Assembly (NCBI GenBank): GCA_006538405.1
Contig: BJKQ01000013.1
Coordinates: 558,001-622,000, forward strand
Source of the DNA: Hansfordia pulvinata
Lineage: Eukaryota; Ascomycota; Sordariomycetes; Xylariales
DNA: 64,000 nucleotides
Direction: 5' to 3'
The position numbers and the translations under genes were made by a program. Shown here piece after piece: positions 25,200 to 36,737 of the stretch. The notes under the pieces were generated by a model. The model worked only from the letters and a program-made list of their open reading frames with translations. It made no database searches and was not told the origin of the DNA. Within the stretch, counting starts at the first letter, position 1. Each line of letters starts with the position of its first letter.

Positions 25200-25739
25200 G
25201 GGAATGCTTCACGGGAAGGAAATTGGATCAAGGGACGGTGGGCAAGACAACACACACAGCTCGCGTTGCGTGTCCGGGCAATGGCCTGAAACTCCCTTCT
25301 CGCTTCCTATCACGGTCTCGTCTGCGAGAGCAGTTCCATCATTGATATGCACTGTCTAATGGGCCGAAATATTTCATCGAGACTCATATAATGGCACTGA
25401 TGATGATTGATCTATGCAGTATTTGAGTCTAGGTCGAACGGCTTGGTTCAACGGTGTTCTTATGCTTCTGAGTCTGTTCTAAGTCCTTCTAAACCAGTCC
25501 CCTGCTATGCTGTTCTCACAAAGGAAAATATTGCTAACGAATGCTCCCTAAATCTTTTCCTTCCCATCTGCTGAGTGTATGCTTCCCCATACAACTCTTT
25601 GAATTCTTTTTTCCTTGTTGTCTTTTTTATATCCCTTGATTCTCTCGTCGCTTATGGTTGTCGTTTTCCCTCTTCCCTTTTCGAGCTCTGGTAGCACCGA
25701 GAAGTGCTGAGGAAACTGGATCAAGCAGATCCCGCGAGC
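25200..25739. other. Convergent 3' intergenic region
   Basis: AT-richer than most of the window and without open frames of note. It should contain the 3' ends of both the AAA ATPase transcript and the secreted-peptide transcript. Confidence 0.4.
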
Positions 25740-25991
25740 TTAGAAGTCATCGAGCTCCTCGTACTTGTACGGGTCGTTCTCAGGGCCCTTGCCGTGGCGG
25801 TGGCGCTCACTTGGACAGGATTAGCAGGGTCTCGGACGGTCAGGCAATGGAGAGACTCACAGCCAATCAACGATTCTGCCTCTCTTGTCGACCTGGGCAG
25901 TGGCTGCGTCGGCGGTGCCCTGGGGGATGGCAGCACCAAGGGCGGTGGTGGCCAGCAGGGCGGCGGTGAAGAAAGCCTGGATGAACTGCAT
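25740..25991 (-). CDS. Small secreted peptide precursor with a single Kex2-type site (66 residues)
   Basis: Two exons on the minus strand, 25861-25991 and 25740-25809, join across a 51-bp intron (GTGAGT...TGCTAATCC...AAG). The 66-residue product starts MQFIQAFFTAALLATTALGA, a clear signal peptide with cleavage near residue 20. A short pro-segment (AIPQGTADAATAQVD) and a dibasic KR at residues 37-38 follow, then a 28-residue C-terminal peptide. This peptide opens GRIVDWLERHRHG and ends DPYKYEELDDF. It has a basic His/Arg-rich first half, an acidic Tyr-containing second half and no cysteine. The layout is that of a Kex2-processed secreted peptide: a hormone-like, antimicrobial or RiPP precursor. 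No homologue is recognised. A TATA-like box lies about 150 bp upstream and a UstYa-like gene is divergent 1.7 kb away. Confidence 0.75.
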
Positions 25992-26134
25992 GTTGTCTGT
26001 TTGATAGTTGCGACAAAGGTGGGAATGGTCGGCTGGGTCCTATAAGTGATGGTTGTGAAGACTGGAGGGTAATGATACTGGAGTGATGCTGGATGATTCG
26101 AGGGAAGTTCAGGTTGAAGACGACGGGGTCCTTG

Positions 26135-26144
26135 CCATTTTATA
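26135..26144 (-). promoter_or_regulatory. TATA-like core promoter element of the secreted-peptide gene
   Basis: On the minus strand this reads TATAAAATGG. It lies about 150 bp upstream of the ATG at 25991, a reasonable distance for a strongly expressed fungal gene. Confidence 0.5.
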
Positions 26145-27540
26145 CAGGAGAGATGGAGCCTGACGAACATGACCTATGTGTCGACTCGACATCGTGAAGC
26201 TTGCCGGCTTTGGCGACGGTGGATCCGACGAGCTGCTGTGCGTCGAGGTTTGCCTTCCGGATGTCTCGGTCGTCCCGTGAGAATGGCAGACGATGCCCAA
26301 GCAGGGCGACGAGAGCGAGGACCTGGCCTTCCCGTGCCACAGGTCTTTGCCTCACAGCGGCATCAGTCCGAAATTGGCTGCTGGAGCCGCGTCGGCGAGA
26401 CCGAAAGCCCAAGTTAGCAAGCACGTCGACGCATACCGCCGCGAGGGCAAAATCGCCTCAGGCCAGTTAGATGGGCTTGTGTTTTCTTTGGGCCTGTCGG
26501 TCGAGCTGCCATTCGGGTTCTTCGGACCGGGCCCGGCCTTGACGCCACCAGCAAGGGCACGGCGTTGACGACTTGAGCTGTCAGCTTAGGTAAGGATCCT
26601 GGGTGACGTCTCTCCACTTGCTGAAGGCTCTCGCTTAGTAGTAGTAGCAGGTGGACCGTCGAGCCCCGCCAGCCCTCTGAGCCAATACACGGTGTGAAGT
26701 CGGGCGTGAGAGTTGAGCCCATGGTGGGGACGGCCCGTCGTGATCCTGGCAACTCCAAGTGGGCTCTGTCTCCCGCCGAGGCACAGATGGGTCTTGGACA
26801 TGGCCTGGTTCCCGCCATTCCAGTCCCATAGAGCACACATTACTCGCCATGGTGTCAGCCTCAGTACTCGGTAGGCTAGTGCAGCTTGCCTGATGGCGAA
26901 CTGTCTGACGAGCCAAACACGGCCAAGTGCTCGTGCGCCCCGTTCTGCCCCACGGCGGCTCAGGCAGGAAGGATGGGCGCGTTCCACATCACGAGAGCTC
27001 TGCAGTGGCGTGTAGGCTCAGAGTCACCTCTCGTGAGTCGCCAGCATTGCACGGGACCCACTGACTCTCTGGACTCCCACTAGAGCCAAAGAATGCGAAG
27101 GCCAGGCCACCGCCAGAACGGGTGGCGACATTGCTTCGTTTCTGGGGGGCATTCGTTGACATCCGGCGTGGCCGGAGGTTGCAGTTGAAACAAGAAAAGA
27201 AACTCAACAACAGCAACGAGAGCTTCGCGAGCCGTTTGCCACATGCACGCTCCCTCTAGGCTCTACCCTCGACGCCCACTCGCATGCCGCGAGGGCGAAG
27301 AGGCGAGACACGCCTCAACAAGAACACTCTTTCTCTTCCAGGCGTGCCGATGGCTTGTCTCACAAAAATAGCATGCAGGGAACCACAAACGGTGCAGAAA
27401 AACACTTGGATCACTCTGGTCTTGTTTTCGGGGTTGTCCCTCATCCCCGCGTTACTCACGGTTTTCCTAAGCCTTGATGAGGTCTCTCTGAACGTAGACA
27501 GCTACTCTTCTACTCTATATTACCATCTTTACCCAAACCC
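26145..27540. other. Intergenic region between the secreted-peptide and UstYa-like genes
   Basis: Divergent intergenic space of about 1.4 kb with no recognised gene. The open frames on both strands overlap one another and show no domains. Confidence 0.4.
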
Positions 27541-27629
27541 TCAGAGACACAGAGACACAGAGACACAGAGACACAGAGACGCAGAGACACAGAGACACAG
27601 AGGCACAGAGACACATAGACACAGAGACG
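27541..27629 (+). repeat. Imperfect GACACAGA tandem repeat in the UstYa-like gene leader
   Basis: About eleven 8-bp units of the type agacacag, with scattered substitutions, end some 65 bp before the ATG at 27693. They are therefore probably in the 5' untranslated region or core promoter. Confidence 0.85.
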
Positions 27630-27692
27630 TTCGTTCCTCTTCGAGACGGGCCGGTCCATCTGAATAACCACATCCACACGACCGCGGGAACA

Positions 27693-28828
27693 ATGAATCC
27701 GGACTTTTCAGACGAGACCGACGACGAGAAACAGCCGTTCGTCTCGCCTCTCCCTCAAGACAGGGCAACACCCAGCAAGTCCGACAGGTGGGAGCGGCGC
27801 GCCAAGTTCTTCGCCGTCCTGAACATCCTCTCTTGCCTGCTGTTCACCGCTCTCTCGGCCCGGTCCTATCTTCCTCGCGTCTTCGGCATCAAGAACCCCG
27901 AGTTGAGAAAGTCACAGTACTACAGTACGTCCGTCCTGCCAGCTCTGACCTTTTTCCGGCTTACCTGCCAGACCACTAACTTATTTCTTTTTATCTCTCA
28001 GGCCCCGCGTACGACTGGGTGGACCTGGACCTGCGCCCCGTCGAGGTCAACGGGACGCTGTACCCGGACGACAGCCGGGAGAGGCCGTTCGCGCGGCAGA
28101 TGCCTAACGAGCGCGCGGACGAGGTCTGGTACGAGTGGGCCAAGCCGCGGTTCTTCCCCGTCTCGGGGAGGACCTCCGGCGGATGGGCAAGGACGCCGAG
28201 ACGGCCGTGCGCCTGGAGGACCGGCACTGGGGGCTCGGGGACGACAAGTACGCGGCCATCTTCGACGTGAACCACCAGCTGCACTGCGTCGACACGCTGC
28301 GCAAGATCGCCTACGGCACCTACTACAACCGCACGCAGCTCGACCCGTTCAACGAGGGCATGAAGGAGATCCACGCCAACCACTGCATCGACAACCTGGT
28401 GCAGACGATCCAGTGCAACGGGAACCTGAACTGTGAGTTGTCTCGTTACGCGGCCCAGTGGCCAGCCCCTTGGGGCGGATGCTCTGGAAAGACAAAGACT
28501 CGAGAGTCACAAGAGTGGCTCTGGAAAGACAAGACTCGAGAGTCATAAGGCTGACATGATTCTTCTTTGCTACCCCGCAGTCATCACGATGCACTGGTAC
28601 GAGTCGAAGCCGTTCCCGAAGCCGATGCCGGACATGAGCATCCGCAAGCAGTGCATCAACTTCGACGCCTTCATGCAGTGGCGCCACGACACGCACCTGT
28701 CCCCCGAGACGTACAAGCGGGTGTTTGGCCACGCCGAGTCGCTGCCCAGGGACCTCAAGGCCCGCGAGCCCATGGAGACCGACTACCTCCGGATCCACGG
28801 CCACATTGCCAACACGACCATGTGGTGA
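27693..28828 (+). CDS. UstYa-family (DUF3328) oxidase-like membrane protein; one apparent 1-base deletion
   Basis: Three exons, 27693-27924, 28002-28432 and 28581-28828, give about 303 residues once a missing G is allowed in the GGGG run at 28165-28168. Before it the frame reads WYEWAKPRFFPVSG and after it EDLRRMGKDAETAVRLEDRH. The order is cytosolic N-terminus, one transmembrane helix (about residues 33-55, FFAVLNILSCLLFTALS), then a lumenal domain carrying both signature motifs: HQLHC (about 169-173) and HANHC (about 202-206). Family members such as UstYa/UstYb catalyse oxidative cyclisation or other tailoring in fungal RiPP pathways (ustiloxins, phomopsins, cyclochlorotine), though many copies lie outside known clusters. 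The gene is divergent from the secreted-peptide gene. Its second intron carries a 37-bp duplication. Confidence 0.88.
28481..28549 (+). repeat. 37-bp imperfect tandem duplication inside an intron
   Basis: Two copies starting gctctggaaagacaa and ending ctcgagagtcaYaag lie head to tail within intron 2 of the UstYa-like gene, at 28481 and 28518. The second copy lacks one A. Confidence 0.85.
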
Positions 28829-31515
28829 GAGGGGCCCAGGGCTGCCAGCCAGCCAGCCAGCCAGCGCGAAGACCTTGGACAAAGGCGCCCTCTCTGCGGG
28901 GAAAGGAAAAGGAAAGTAAGGGCCATCACAGCCCGAAGCCCCCCTTCCTTGCGCTCCCCGAAACAAGGCAAGGCAAGGCAAGCCGGTGCTTTGCCTTGCG
29001 TGCCTCGCGCGTCCGAGTATACCGATCCAGGCGGTCGGTATGCGGCTCGGGGCGCCCGCCGATAAGCGAAAGCGAGAGGGTGTGTGTGGCGAGGCGAGGC
29101 GAGGCGAGGCGAGGCGAAAAAAAAAGAAACAAGGAGGAAGCAAAGGCTTGGCAGGGCTGAGTTCTCGACCGGAGGTTTCTTTTTCCTGCCCCTCGGGTTG
29201 CGGAATATTTGCCTCACGCCCGCTTGCGTGAAAGAGGAAAGGGCTCAGTCGGGTGGGATCAAGAGACTAACTAAGTAGCTTGTTTGTAGCTTGAATCTTA
29301 TTATCATGGCGTACGAGTGTCGTCAGTGGATCGTGGTAACTAGTTGAACCTGTGCTTTGGCTTGGCCCGGGACTGTTTTCGTAAGCCTCGCCACGCCTCG
29401 CCTCGCCACGCTACGCCACGCCTCCTGGGAGACAGAGAGAGAGGGGAGACACGCTTGATTCGGTGCATAGAGGCTTCCAAAGCTCCGTTGATGAGACGAT
29501 AGCGCGTCTCCTACCCGGACGTCGTAACTACCTAACTAACGGTCCAAGGGCGGTGGCAGCTGAGGCGGAGGCGCGACCTGTGCCGGCATCAAACCTGTAG
29601 TTCACGTCAGGGAGTATACTTAGTAAGCCTGGAATTGAACACGGCATCCCAAAGCGGAACCCCTTTTTATTCTTCCTGAACAAGTTGGCGACCGGCTGTG
29701 GCGAACGCCCCCGCTGCAGGCTGTGTAATAGTCTCGTACTAAGCAACTCCCAACGTCTCAGCTACCGGCCGGGGCCCCTTCGGAGAGAAAAAAAAAAATA
29801 GAATGAAGATGGAAACAGGAACGAAGCCCAGTTGGGCTCACTCAAGCGAGACGCTTTGCCAGGCGCGTATTCTGTCTATACTCGTACACGCCTACGTATA
29901 GGCCACAGCGCCACACGACGTCCCGCCGGTCCCAGCGCGGGGCGATGCGCCTTTGCAGGATTTCCAGCTGAGCGGCCCGGAGGCTGACCGGGCGCCTTTC
30001 TCTCTTCTTTTGTTATTATCAGGAAACGAGCAGACGAGCAACGAGTCCCCCCCCCCCCCCCCCCCCCCCTCTGTTGCCGTCGTCCAGTCGCCGCTGACCG
30101 ATGGTCGGCCCGGGACGCGACGAGACGGATGACCTCGCTTCGCTCGCCTACAAGGCAGCCTTGCAGGCGTGCGCTCTGGACCACCTACTAGTCGAACGTG
30201 CCCAGGAATGGGGAAAGGAGTCTTCCGCTCGTCTGTGGACCCCAAAGCGTCAGCGCCGGGAGAGGAGCGGGGCGCCAATGGGGCAGGGCCTACTTCCTGT
30301 GTCGCGGAAGGCTGATGGTGTGCTCAGCCCCGGTGGCGTCCAATCTGCTAGCAACACCCGGGAGTGCGAACCGGAGAATCGTTGGGCACCGAAGAGTGGA
30401 TAATCGGCAGACTTGGATGAGAGGTCGGGCCCTGCAGGCAGCGCGTGGTCTTACTCGTCGAAGCTCCAGCCGTCAGGCTGGTGGCCCGCTTGCTCGTTGT
30501 CCTACTTGGATACGTTGATTCCCAGCGTCCGTGGTCCCGTAGGGCAATCCGGCATTAGCAATGACGGCGGAGATGCTCGTACCTTCGTCACCTCAATGGG
30601 CTCATCGCTCCATCATCGTGGTCGTGGTCGTGCCCGGCCCCGTGCCTTGGCCCGAATTATTCTGCGTAAAAGTTGTCAGGTGTGATGCTGGAAACCCTTA
30701 TCCATCGTGGACACGGCAGCTGCTTCATCGTCTCGATCGCGAGTAGCAGAATTTCTACTGGGCAAGTTGAGTCCCCAGTGGAAAGGTGAAAATCCTTTAG
30801 TGAAGGGTATTCACCGCACTTCGGGTGTCTTGGTGGCTGGTGAGCTCTGATCGACATGTTAATCGTCGAGACAGTTCTCACAACGGCAGCAGGGGCCGGA
30901 GAACGTACCCAGACGATACCGACTCGCGCAACCCGACAACGCTCTACTCTTGCAGTGCACTGGTCCGCTTGCGGCGGGAGCATGGATGGCCAAGCGGGAC
31001 AACCCGTTACTGGGTGCTGAGGGGAAAAGAGCGGCGTCTCTTGAGGCCGTGTCATTCATATAGGCTCCTGTGCATCGCCGTTCCGAAGACGAGCACGACA
31101 GGGGAAAAAAATAGTAGTGCGGCGCCCTCACTAGCAGGATCAAGCTGCGGTTAAGGACGAACAGTTGGCAATCATTGTCGAGTGGGTTTATGGCATGGGA
31201 GAAAAAAAAACATACAACATTGGGGATTCGCTGGTCGTCACCGACCCAACTACTAATCCAACGGTAACAGGCTTGTCTATGGGAGAGCGGACGGGATCCC
31301 GAATTTTCCTGATCCTATGGTCGTATGTGAGAGGTTGGCCATTTGATACGGGTCTTATGGTCTACAGAAGACTGGCTAGTAAAGAAACGAAAGCCCAAAT
31401 CACCTGATCACGTCGTGCAAGCATTGGTTTCGTGTATCCCATTTTATCTTGCCTTCTAATATACAATCCATGTGTTCATACAACACGTACTTTCCACCAT
31501 AGATGTGCCGCTTCT
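28829..31515. other. Intergenic region with simple repeats
   Basis: About 2.7 kb without a recognised gene. It holds AGCC units at 28848-28864, five GGCGA units at about 29091-29117 and an inverted counterpart (CGCCTCGCCTCGCC) near 29385-29410. A poly-A tract lies at 29790-29800 and a 23-base C run at 30047-30069. Confidence 0.45.
30047..30069. repeat. Poly-C homopolymer (23 bases)
   Basis: Uninterrupted run of C. The true length is uncertain given the homopolymer problems elsewhere in this sequence. Confidence 0.8.
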
Positions 31516-33279
31516 CTACTTGGATAACCTCCAGGCCTTGAGCGGCAGAGCCTGCAGGTGCATAACCTGCTTCCGAATAAAGAAGAAGAACGTCACGACA
31601 CCAAACGCGACGCACAGGATGTTGACAATGTAGTAACCATCGTGCTGCACCTCGCAAGTGCCGCCACCGTTCTCACACCGCTCTCTCTCAGCCTGGACGG
31701 CACACGAGAAGACCTCCGTGATCAAAGGACCCTTCAAGCCAGAGGCATCAACCTTACCAGAGGGCGGGTTGCAGGTTGCCTGAGTGAAGGCGTCGACGAG
31801 CCGCAGAACGAAGAACCGGGGGAATGTACCGCCAAGGTTGCAAACACTGGAATAGGTCAGCACAAGAAAATAGAAACCAGAAAGGGAGGAAACTCACGTG
31901 GCGAGGAGCGTCATGTAGGTGCCTCCAATCACAGGATCAGAGACCTGGGCGTGAAAGGCAGACACGGCGACGAACATGACCGTGTTGGTAAAGGTGGAGA
32001 AGACGTGCTCGGCAATGACGACAAGCAGGTATCCAGAAGTGACCCCGCCAGCGGGGAAGATTGCGACGGTGAACTGGGCGGCCACGGCAGCCACGAGCCG
32101 ACCCATGAAGCCCCAGCACCAGAGGCGCATCGGAGTGTACTCCTGAGACCATTTTCCTGCGTAGTAACCCAGACCAATCTCGAATGGGAAGTCGATCAAG
32201 ACGGTCAACGCCATGTTCTCTTTGCCAAAGCCCTTCTCCAGCAGCTTCAGGTTGGTTACGCCGTCGTTAGCCTGGAACCCGATCTTGGCGATGAGGTGGA
32301 CCACGATGATGGCCTGAATGTTCTTGAGCTTCAGGACGTCCCACATGATCTTGTAGACGTCCCAGATGCCCTCCTCGTTCTTGGCCTTCTCCTCCTTCTT
32401 GAGGAGGGCCAGCCCCAGGGTGATGAGGATGTAGGCCCAGCCCCAGAAAGTCAAGAAGCCGCCGAGACCCAGCAGGCCATCTTCGCCCGGGATGGTACGG
32501 AACCAGCGGTTGGCAAAGTCCTTGGAGTTGAAGGCGAGGAATACGGTGTAGGAGAGGAACGAGCCGGCAGTGAGACCGACGGTCTGAGCGGTGGAGGCGT
32601 AGGAGACGTTGCCGGGAGTGAGAAGAGTCAATGCCCAGCCGTCGACCGCAATGTCTTGGGTGGCGCACATGAGAACGAGGAAGAACCACCAGCCGGTGAA
32701 GTGCCAGACAGTGGGGCCGCCGGGCTTGCCGGTGGTGGCCATGAGGTCCTCAACCTTGGACCCGAGAAGCAGCATGCCGAGACCGGAAAGCAGCTGGATG
32801 GGCAGAATCCAGCTCTTCCGGCGGCCGAGGCGGGGGCTCCAGCAGGCATCGACGATCGGGCTCCAGAAGAGCTTCAGCGAGTAAGGGTAGGAGGCGAGGC
32901 TGAATACGCCGATTTCGCTGAAGGATAGATGATCCTTGAGCAGGAAGGGGACGGAGCCGGAGGCGAGGCCGAGGGGCACGCCCTGCAGGAAGTAGAGCAG
33001 GACGAGCAGCAGGAAGTTGCGCTGGTCGTGGGCGGGGAGCTCAAAGAAACCATGGTTGTTGGGCTTCGTGTCGGGAACGTCTTCGTCGAGGGAGAAGGTC
33101 TCGCGGGCCATCAGGTTGGAGGCGGTGTTGTCGGAGACTTGCTTGGAGGCATTCTTGCGCCGCATTTCCATCTGATTCATGCTGGCGCCGCCGTTGGCAT
33201 GGCCGTTGGCGAGGCCGGAGGCAGAGACTTGGGCGCCGTCCTGTCTCGGGGACTTGGTACGGCGGGTTTTGGCGGGCAT
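31516..33279 (-). CDS. Acetyl-coenzyme A transporter AT-1 (SLC33 family)
   Basis: A multi-pass membrane transporter. In animals this family moves acetyl-CoA from cytosol into the endoplasmic reticulum lumen, and fungal members are assumed to act similarly. Two exons on the minus strand, 31898-33279 and 31516-31846, with a short GTGAGT intron, give 570 residues. After a disordered N-terminus of about 90 residues come DQRNFLLLVLLYFLQGVPLG, LASYPYSLKLFWSPIVDACW and SPRLGRRKSWILP. Further on are CATQDIAVDGWALTLLTPGN and NDGVTNLKLLEKGFGKENMA, all characteristic of the family. The second exon carries the Cys-containing loop and the last membrane helix. The start at MPAKTRRT is preferred over an in-frame ATG 128 codons upstream, because that extension is low-complexity. 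A 456-codon antisense frame over this gene is a shadow. Confidence 0.93.
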
Positions 33280-34440
33280 CCGTACAGTTGCGAGGAGGGA
33301 CCGGGAAGCTGGCAGGGAGAAGCGGCGGGCTGTGGGGTTGCGGCGCGGCGCAGACAGTGGAGAGGTCGTGGAGGGCGAAGTCGCTGCGTGCGTGAGGTCT
33401 GTACGGAAAGCAGACCGAGGACAAAGACGACAGATAGGGAGTGTCGAGAATGGAGGAGAGAAGAGTGCGGGTGCAGCGATGGACGGTGGCGAAGGCCCGG
33501 GAATGACCGTGGGTGGACAAGGAGAACAGGCGTGGGCTGGATGGAGCTGGTGGTGGAGGAAGCGATGGACAGATATGCCACTTGGATCGGGCCTGGCGGA
33601 CTGACTAATTGGGAGCTGGCGATGTGGAGGGTTGCGAGTTGCGGCTCGTCCAGGGTCCGCCAAAGTAGCTGTACTGCCACCCTAGTGACGGTACTTGTCT
33701 GCTCCGCCAGTCGTGGCGTGCGAGAGTGTACTCCACTCCATGCGGCATTCGACATGATGTCTGAGTCTGCAGGGGCACGAGTACAAGTACATGTACATGC
33801 AGCGATGGATGACGGAACCAGGCCTGGCGTCGGCATCCCAGAATGGAGGACAGCGCTACTCGCGCAAGTTGGTCTTGATCTATGAGTGTCTGTTCAGGTT
33901 CTCGAGTGGTGAAGAGCCCCCATGTACCTTGGGGCTTCTCATGAGTGGAATCGGTTGTAGACGTGGCGTGGCATTTGGAGCAAACCCAGTTCAAAAGCCA
34001 GTTGCAAAGAGTCATGAGTCCCAAAACCGAGCGGGTATCTACACCTCTGGCGACTTTGTCTGGGTGAGTACCCCAGATCTCCTAGAATAGACCGAGGGCA
34101 AGTATGGGTACCACCCGTGAAGGGATTCAAGGCCAGGCCCTTCTGCCGAAGAGGAGGTAGCGATACCTGTACCCGCAGCAAGCTCCCAGGTGCGTTGTCC
34201 ACGTGCCGAAGTCCCCATACCTACCGTACCTGCAGGCACCAGACCAGAGCCCGACATGGGATGGTCAACAGTGGAAATCGACCCCACCACCCAGAGACTG
34301 CGACAGGCGCGTCGATTCGTCGCGTCGTCGCGTCTGCTCCCGACCTGAGGCCATCACCACCATTTGCAACGCTGTCGTGCGCTCGGCTCCTCCACGCACC
34401 CAGAGCACAGCAATTCCGTCAGTCGTTGCAGGTCCGCACC
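33280..34440. other. Divergent intergenic region between AT-1 and CENP-O genes
   Basis: About 1.2 kb containing both promoters. The in-frame extension upstream of the AT-1 start (to 33663) is Ser/Pro/Arg-rich and is taken as leader sequence. No other gene is recognised. Confidence 0.4.
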
Positions 34441-35443
34441 ATGGACTCAAATGTCGTCCAACCCGGCGAGTCGTCCGTAGCTGAGCAGCTCGACGAGGAG
34501 ATCGCAAAGTTGCGCGCCCAAGGTATGTTGACCTGATGTTGATTACCCTCTCCCCTCTACCCTCTTGCCAAAGCGCCTTTGCTGATCCCGCCTCCCCAGT
34601 CGAGTCCCTCAGGAAAGACCTCAAGCTACACACAAGCACCCTCCTCAGCGCCCCGTCCGCCCGCGACATTGTCGTCCCAGGCGGTGGCCCGCAGCCCCCA
34701 TCCAAGGCCAGGGCTGCCGCCCGCCCGCCCCCGGCCAGCGAGACCGCCGCCGCCGACCGCCTCCTCGCCCGCGCCGACGACCACGACGCCCACAAGCAGC
34801 GCTGCCTCTACCGCGCCGCCGCCTCCGTCACCTCCTTCAGGGTCCGCGACCCGGACCCCAACAGCGTCGACCGCGGCTCCATCCTCGCCCTGCGCTTCGA
34901 CGTCATGTCCCGCGCCCGCTTCCTCCGCCCTTACTACGTCATGCTCAACCGCCCTTTCCCCACCTCCCCGGACCGCCTGCGCGTCCACCGCCACACCGTG
35001 CCCCCGTGCATCCCCTCGCCGGCCTGGCCGCCCGCCACCTGCCTCCGCCCCGGAAGACCGACGACGGCGGCGGCGGCGGCGGCGCCCCGGCGCAGGACCT
35101 CTCGCGCTTCGCCCGCGCCCTCCGCCGCGAGATAGTCCGCTACCACAACCGTGCGGGCGCCATCAGCGACCTCCGGAGGGCCGCCGGCGTGGGCAGCAGC
35201 CGGCAGCAGCAGCAAGACGGCGGCGGCGCCATTGTGGACGTCGGCGCGGCCGACGCCGAGGCCAAGCAGGTCCGCGTGGAGTGGGCCGACGGGCGCACGG
35301 GCCGACTAGTCATGAGCGACGACGGGCGCGTGCTGCGCATGGTCGTGCAGGGCGGCGCCGGGCGCGACCGGGCCTCGGCGCGCGAGTTCCTCGGGGGCGC
35401 CGAGCGGATAGAGCAGATCGCCCAGCGCCTGGCCAAGGGGTGA
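34441..35443 (+). CDS. Kinetochore protein CENP-O/Mcm21 family; one apparent 1-base deletion
   Basis: A subunit of the inner kinetochore CCAN/COMA assembly. Exons 34441-34522 and 34600-35443 give about 308 residues after restoring one C in the CCCC run at 35012-35015. The N-terminus is a coiled coil (SSVAEQLDEEIAKLRAQ, joined to VESLRKDLKLHTSTLL). The core reads DPNSVDRGSILALRFDVMSR, then RFLRPYYVMLNRPFP and RLRVHRHTVPPCIP. The frame changes here, and LAGLAARHLPPPRK, RFARALRREIVRYHNRAGAI and a C-terminal beta-rich half (VRVEWADGRTGRLVMSDDGR) follow. HTVPPCIPLxGLAARxLP is the family signature and it spans the lesion exactly, which argues for a sequencing error. Polyglycine and Ala/Pro-rich insertions are present. 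Confidence 0.85.
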
Positions 35444-36737
35444 GCTGGGCTGCTGTTTTCCGATGCTGCGTTTTCCGGGAATGGACCTTGGTGCCGTGTA
35501 CTGCCGACAAGTCTGGCTCATGGAGATGCTGTGTGGCGTTGCCCTCGGCCAGCAGGTGGGGGTGGTATCTGGATTGGCAGTCGAGGAGTGCCGCTCAGCT
35601 TCCGTTTCTTTGGCCGTCCCTGGCCGGGTGTCGTCGGCCTGGGTGACTCGGCTTGTTGGCCAAGGCATTGTTCCTCATGACGCTCGGTCTCGGTGGCCCA
35701 ATGCCTTCCTAGATAACACTTGCCTCGCTGTTTGCATGTACCTGAGTAGAACCGTTGAGTAGCAATGACCCAACAACCTATTGCACATGCCACATGGTAC
35801 TGTCTGTGTCCTCTCAGCATGGAAGAATGACAGTGCGTAGAGCATCCAGACTCGACTAGATCAGGGGTTTTCGCCAGGCTTTGGGCGTAGATTTGTGTCG
35901 TGTGAAATTGTCATAATCTGTATACGAAGATGCGTCGGGAACTGATGCCTCAAGTCTGATGTCGTCGCGGTCAGTAGTAAGATGGATCGAAGCGATACAG
36001 GTGAAGAGCTGGATAGATCTTGGCACCAAGTACAAGTTGGCAGTCGTATGCAAGACTGTCGAGAGCGAGAAGGGCTTCTTCGTTGGAACTCGTGAGACGG
36101 GGTATGTATTGGAACTCGTATTGGAGCTGTTTGTGCGACCCGGCGCAGGCAAGCGGCATGAGTCTGCCTTTCGTGCGGTCACAGGCTGTTGCCAATGAAG
36201 GTGGTCTTTGCTTAAGCCTACGAGTGCGGTTCCAGTTGGAGCCAAGCTGGTCGTTGGGCAAACATTGCAGACACACAGTGTGCTATTGGCTGACCATCGT
36301 ATTGGCTACAATAAGAGAAACATCATGGTTCTACTAGGTCCCTTTTTCGTGAAAAGATCTGTGTCTCGGCTCTTTGACGTCTCAGCCAAAAAACCACGGC
36401 TCTCCCCTCGAAGCTTGGTAATTCCGAAATACAGTAGCGGATTTCAAAAAGAAACATATTGCGTGGCGGGTGCAGCTACGAAGATCGGAAACGCCGCTGG
36501 TCATGTCTCTACCGTCATGCATGGCTGCTGTAGAATCTATCAGAAATAAAAGAAAGAAATTCAGAATACACTGGGCACATAACGCCTCCCCTCTACGAAT
36601 GCCCTCCCTTCTAAAGAGACTACTACTACTAACACCCCCCCTTTTCGGCATAAACCCCTTCCGGCCCATCTTTCCGTCGCCTCCCAATACTACAAAGCCC
36701 CCAAAAAGCACCTACAATTTATCCAAACCCCTGGCCA
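35444..36737. other. Convergent intergenic region
   Basis: About 1.3 kb between the CENP-O gene and the membrane-protein gene, both ending here. Open frames on both strands are short and mutually overlapping, and no gene is recognised. Confidence 0.4.

Noticed and set aside
27541..27629. CRISPR-like array
   Set aside because: The units are 8 bp with no spacers; it is a simple tandem repeat in a eukaryotic genome.
31558..32928. 456-codon plus-strand open frame
   Set aside because: It lies exactly opposite the acetyl-CoA transporter exon. GC-biased third positions on the sense strand keep the antisense frame open, and the Gly/Glu-rich translation has no domain.
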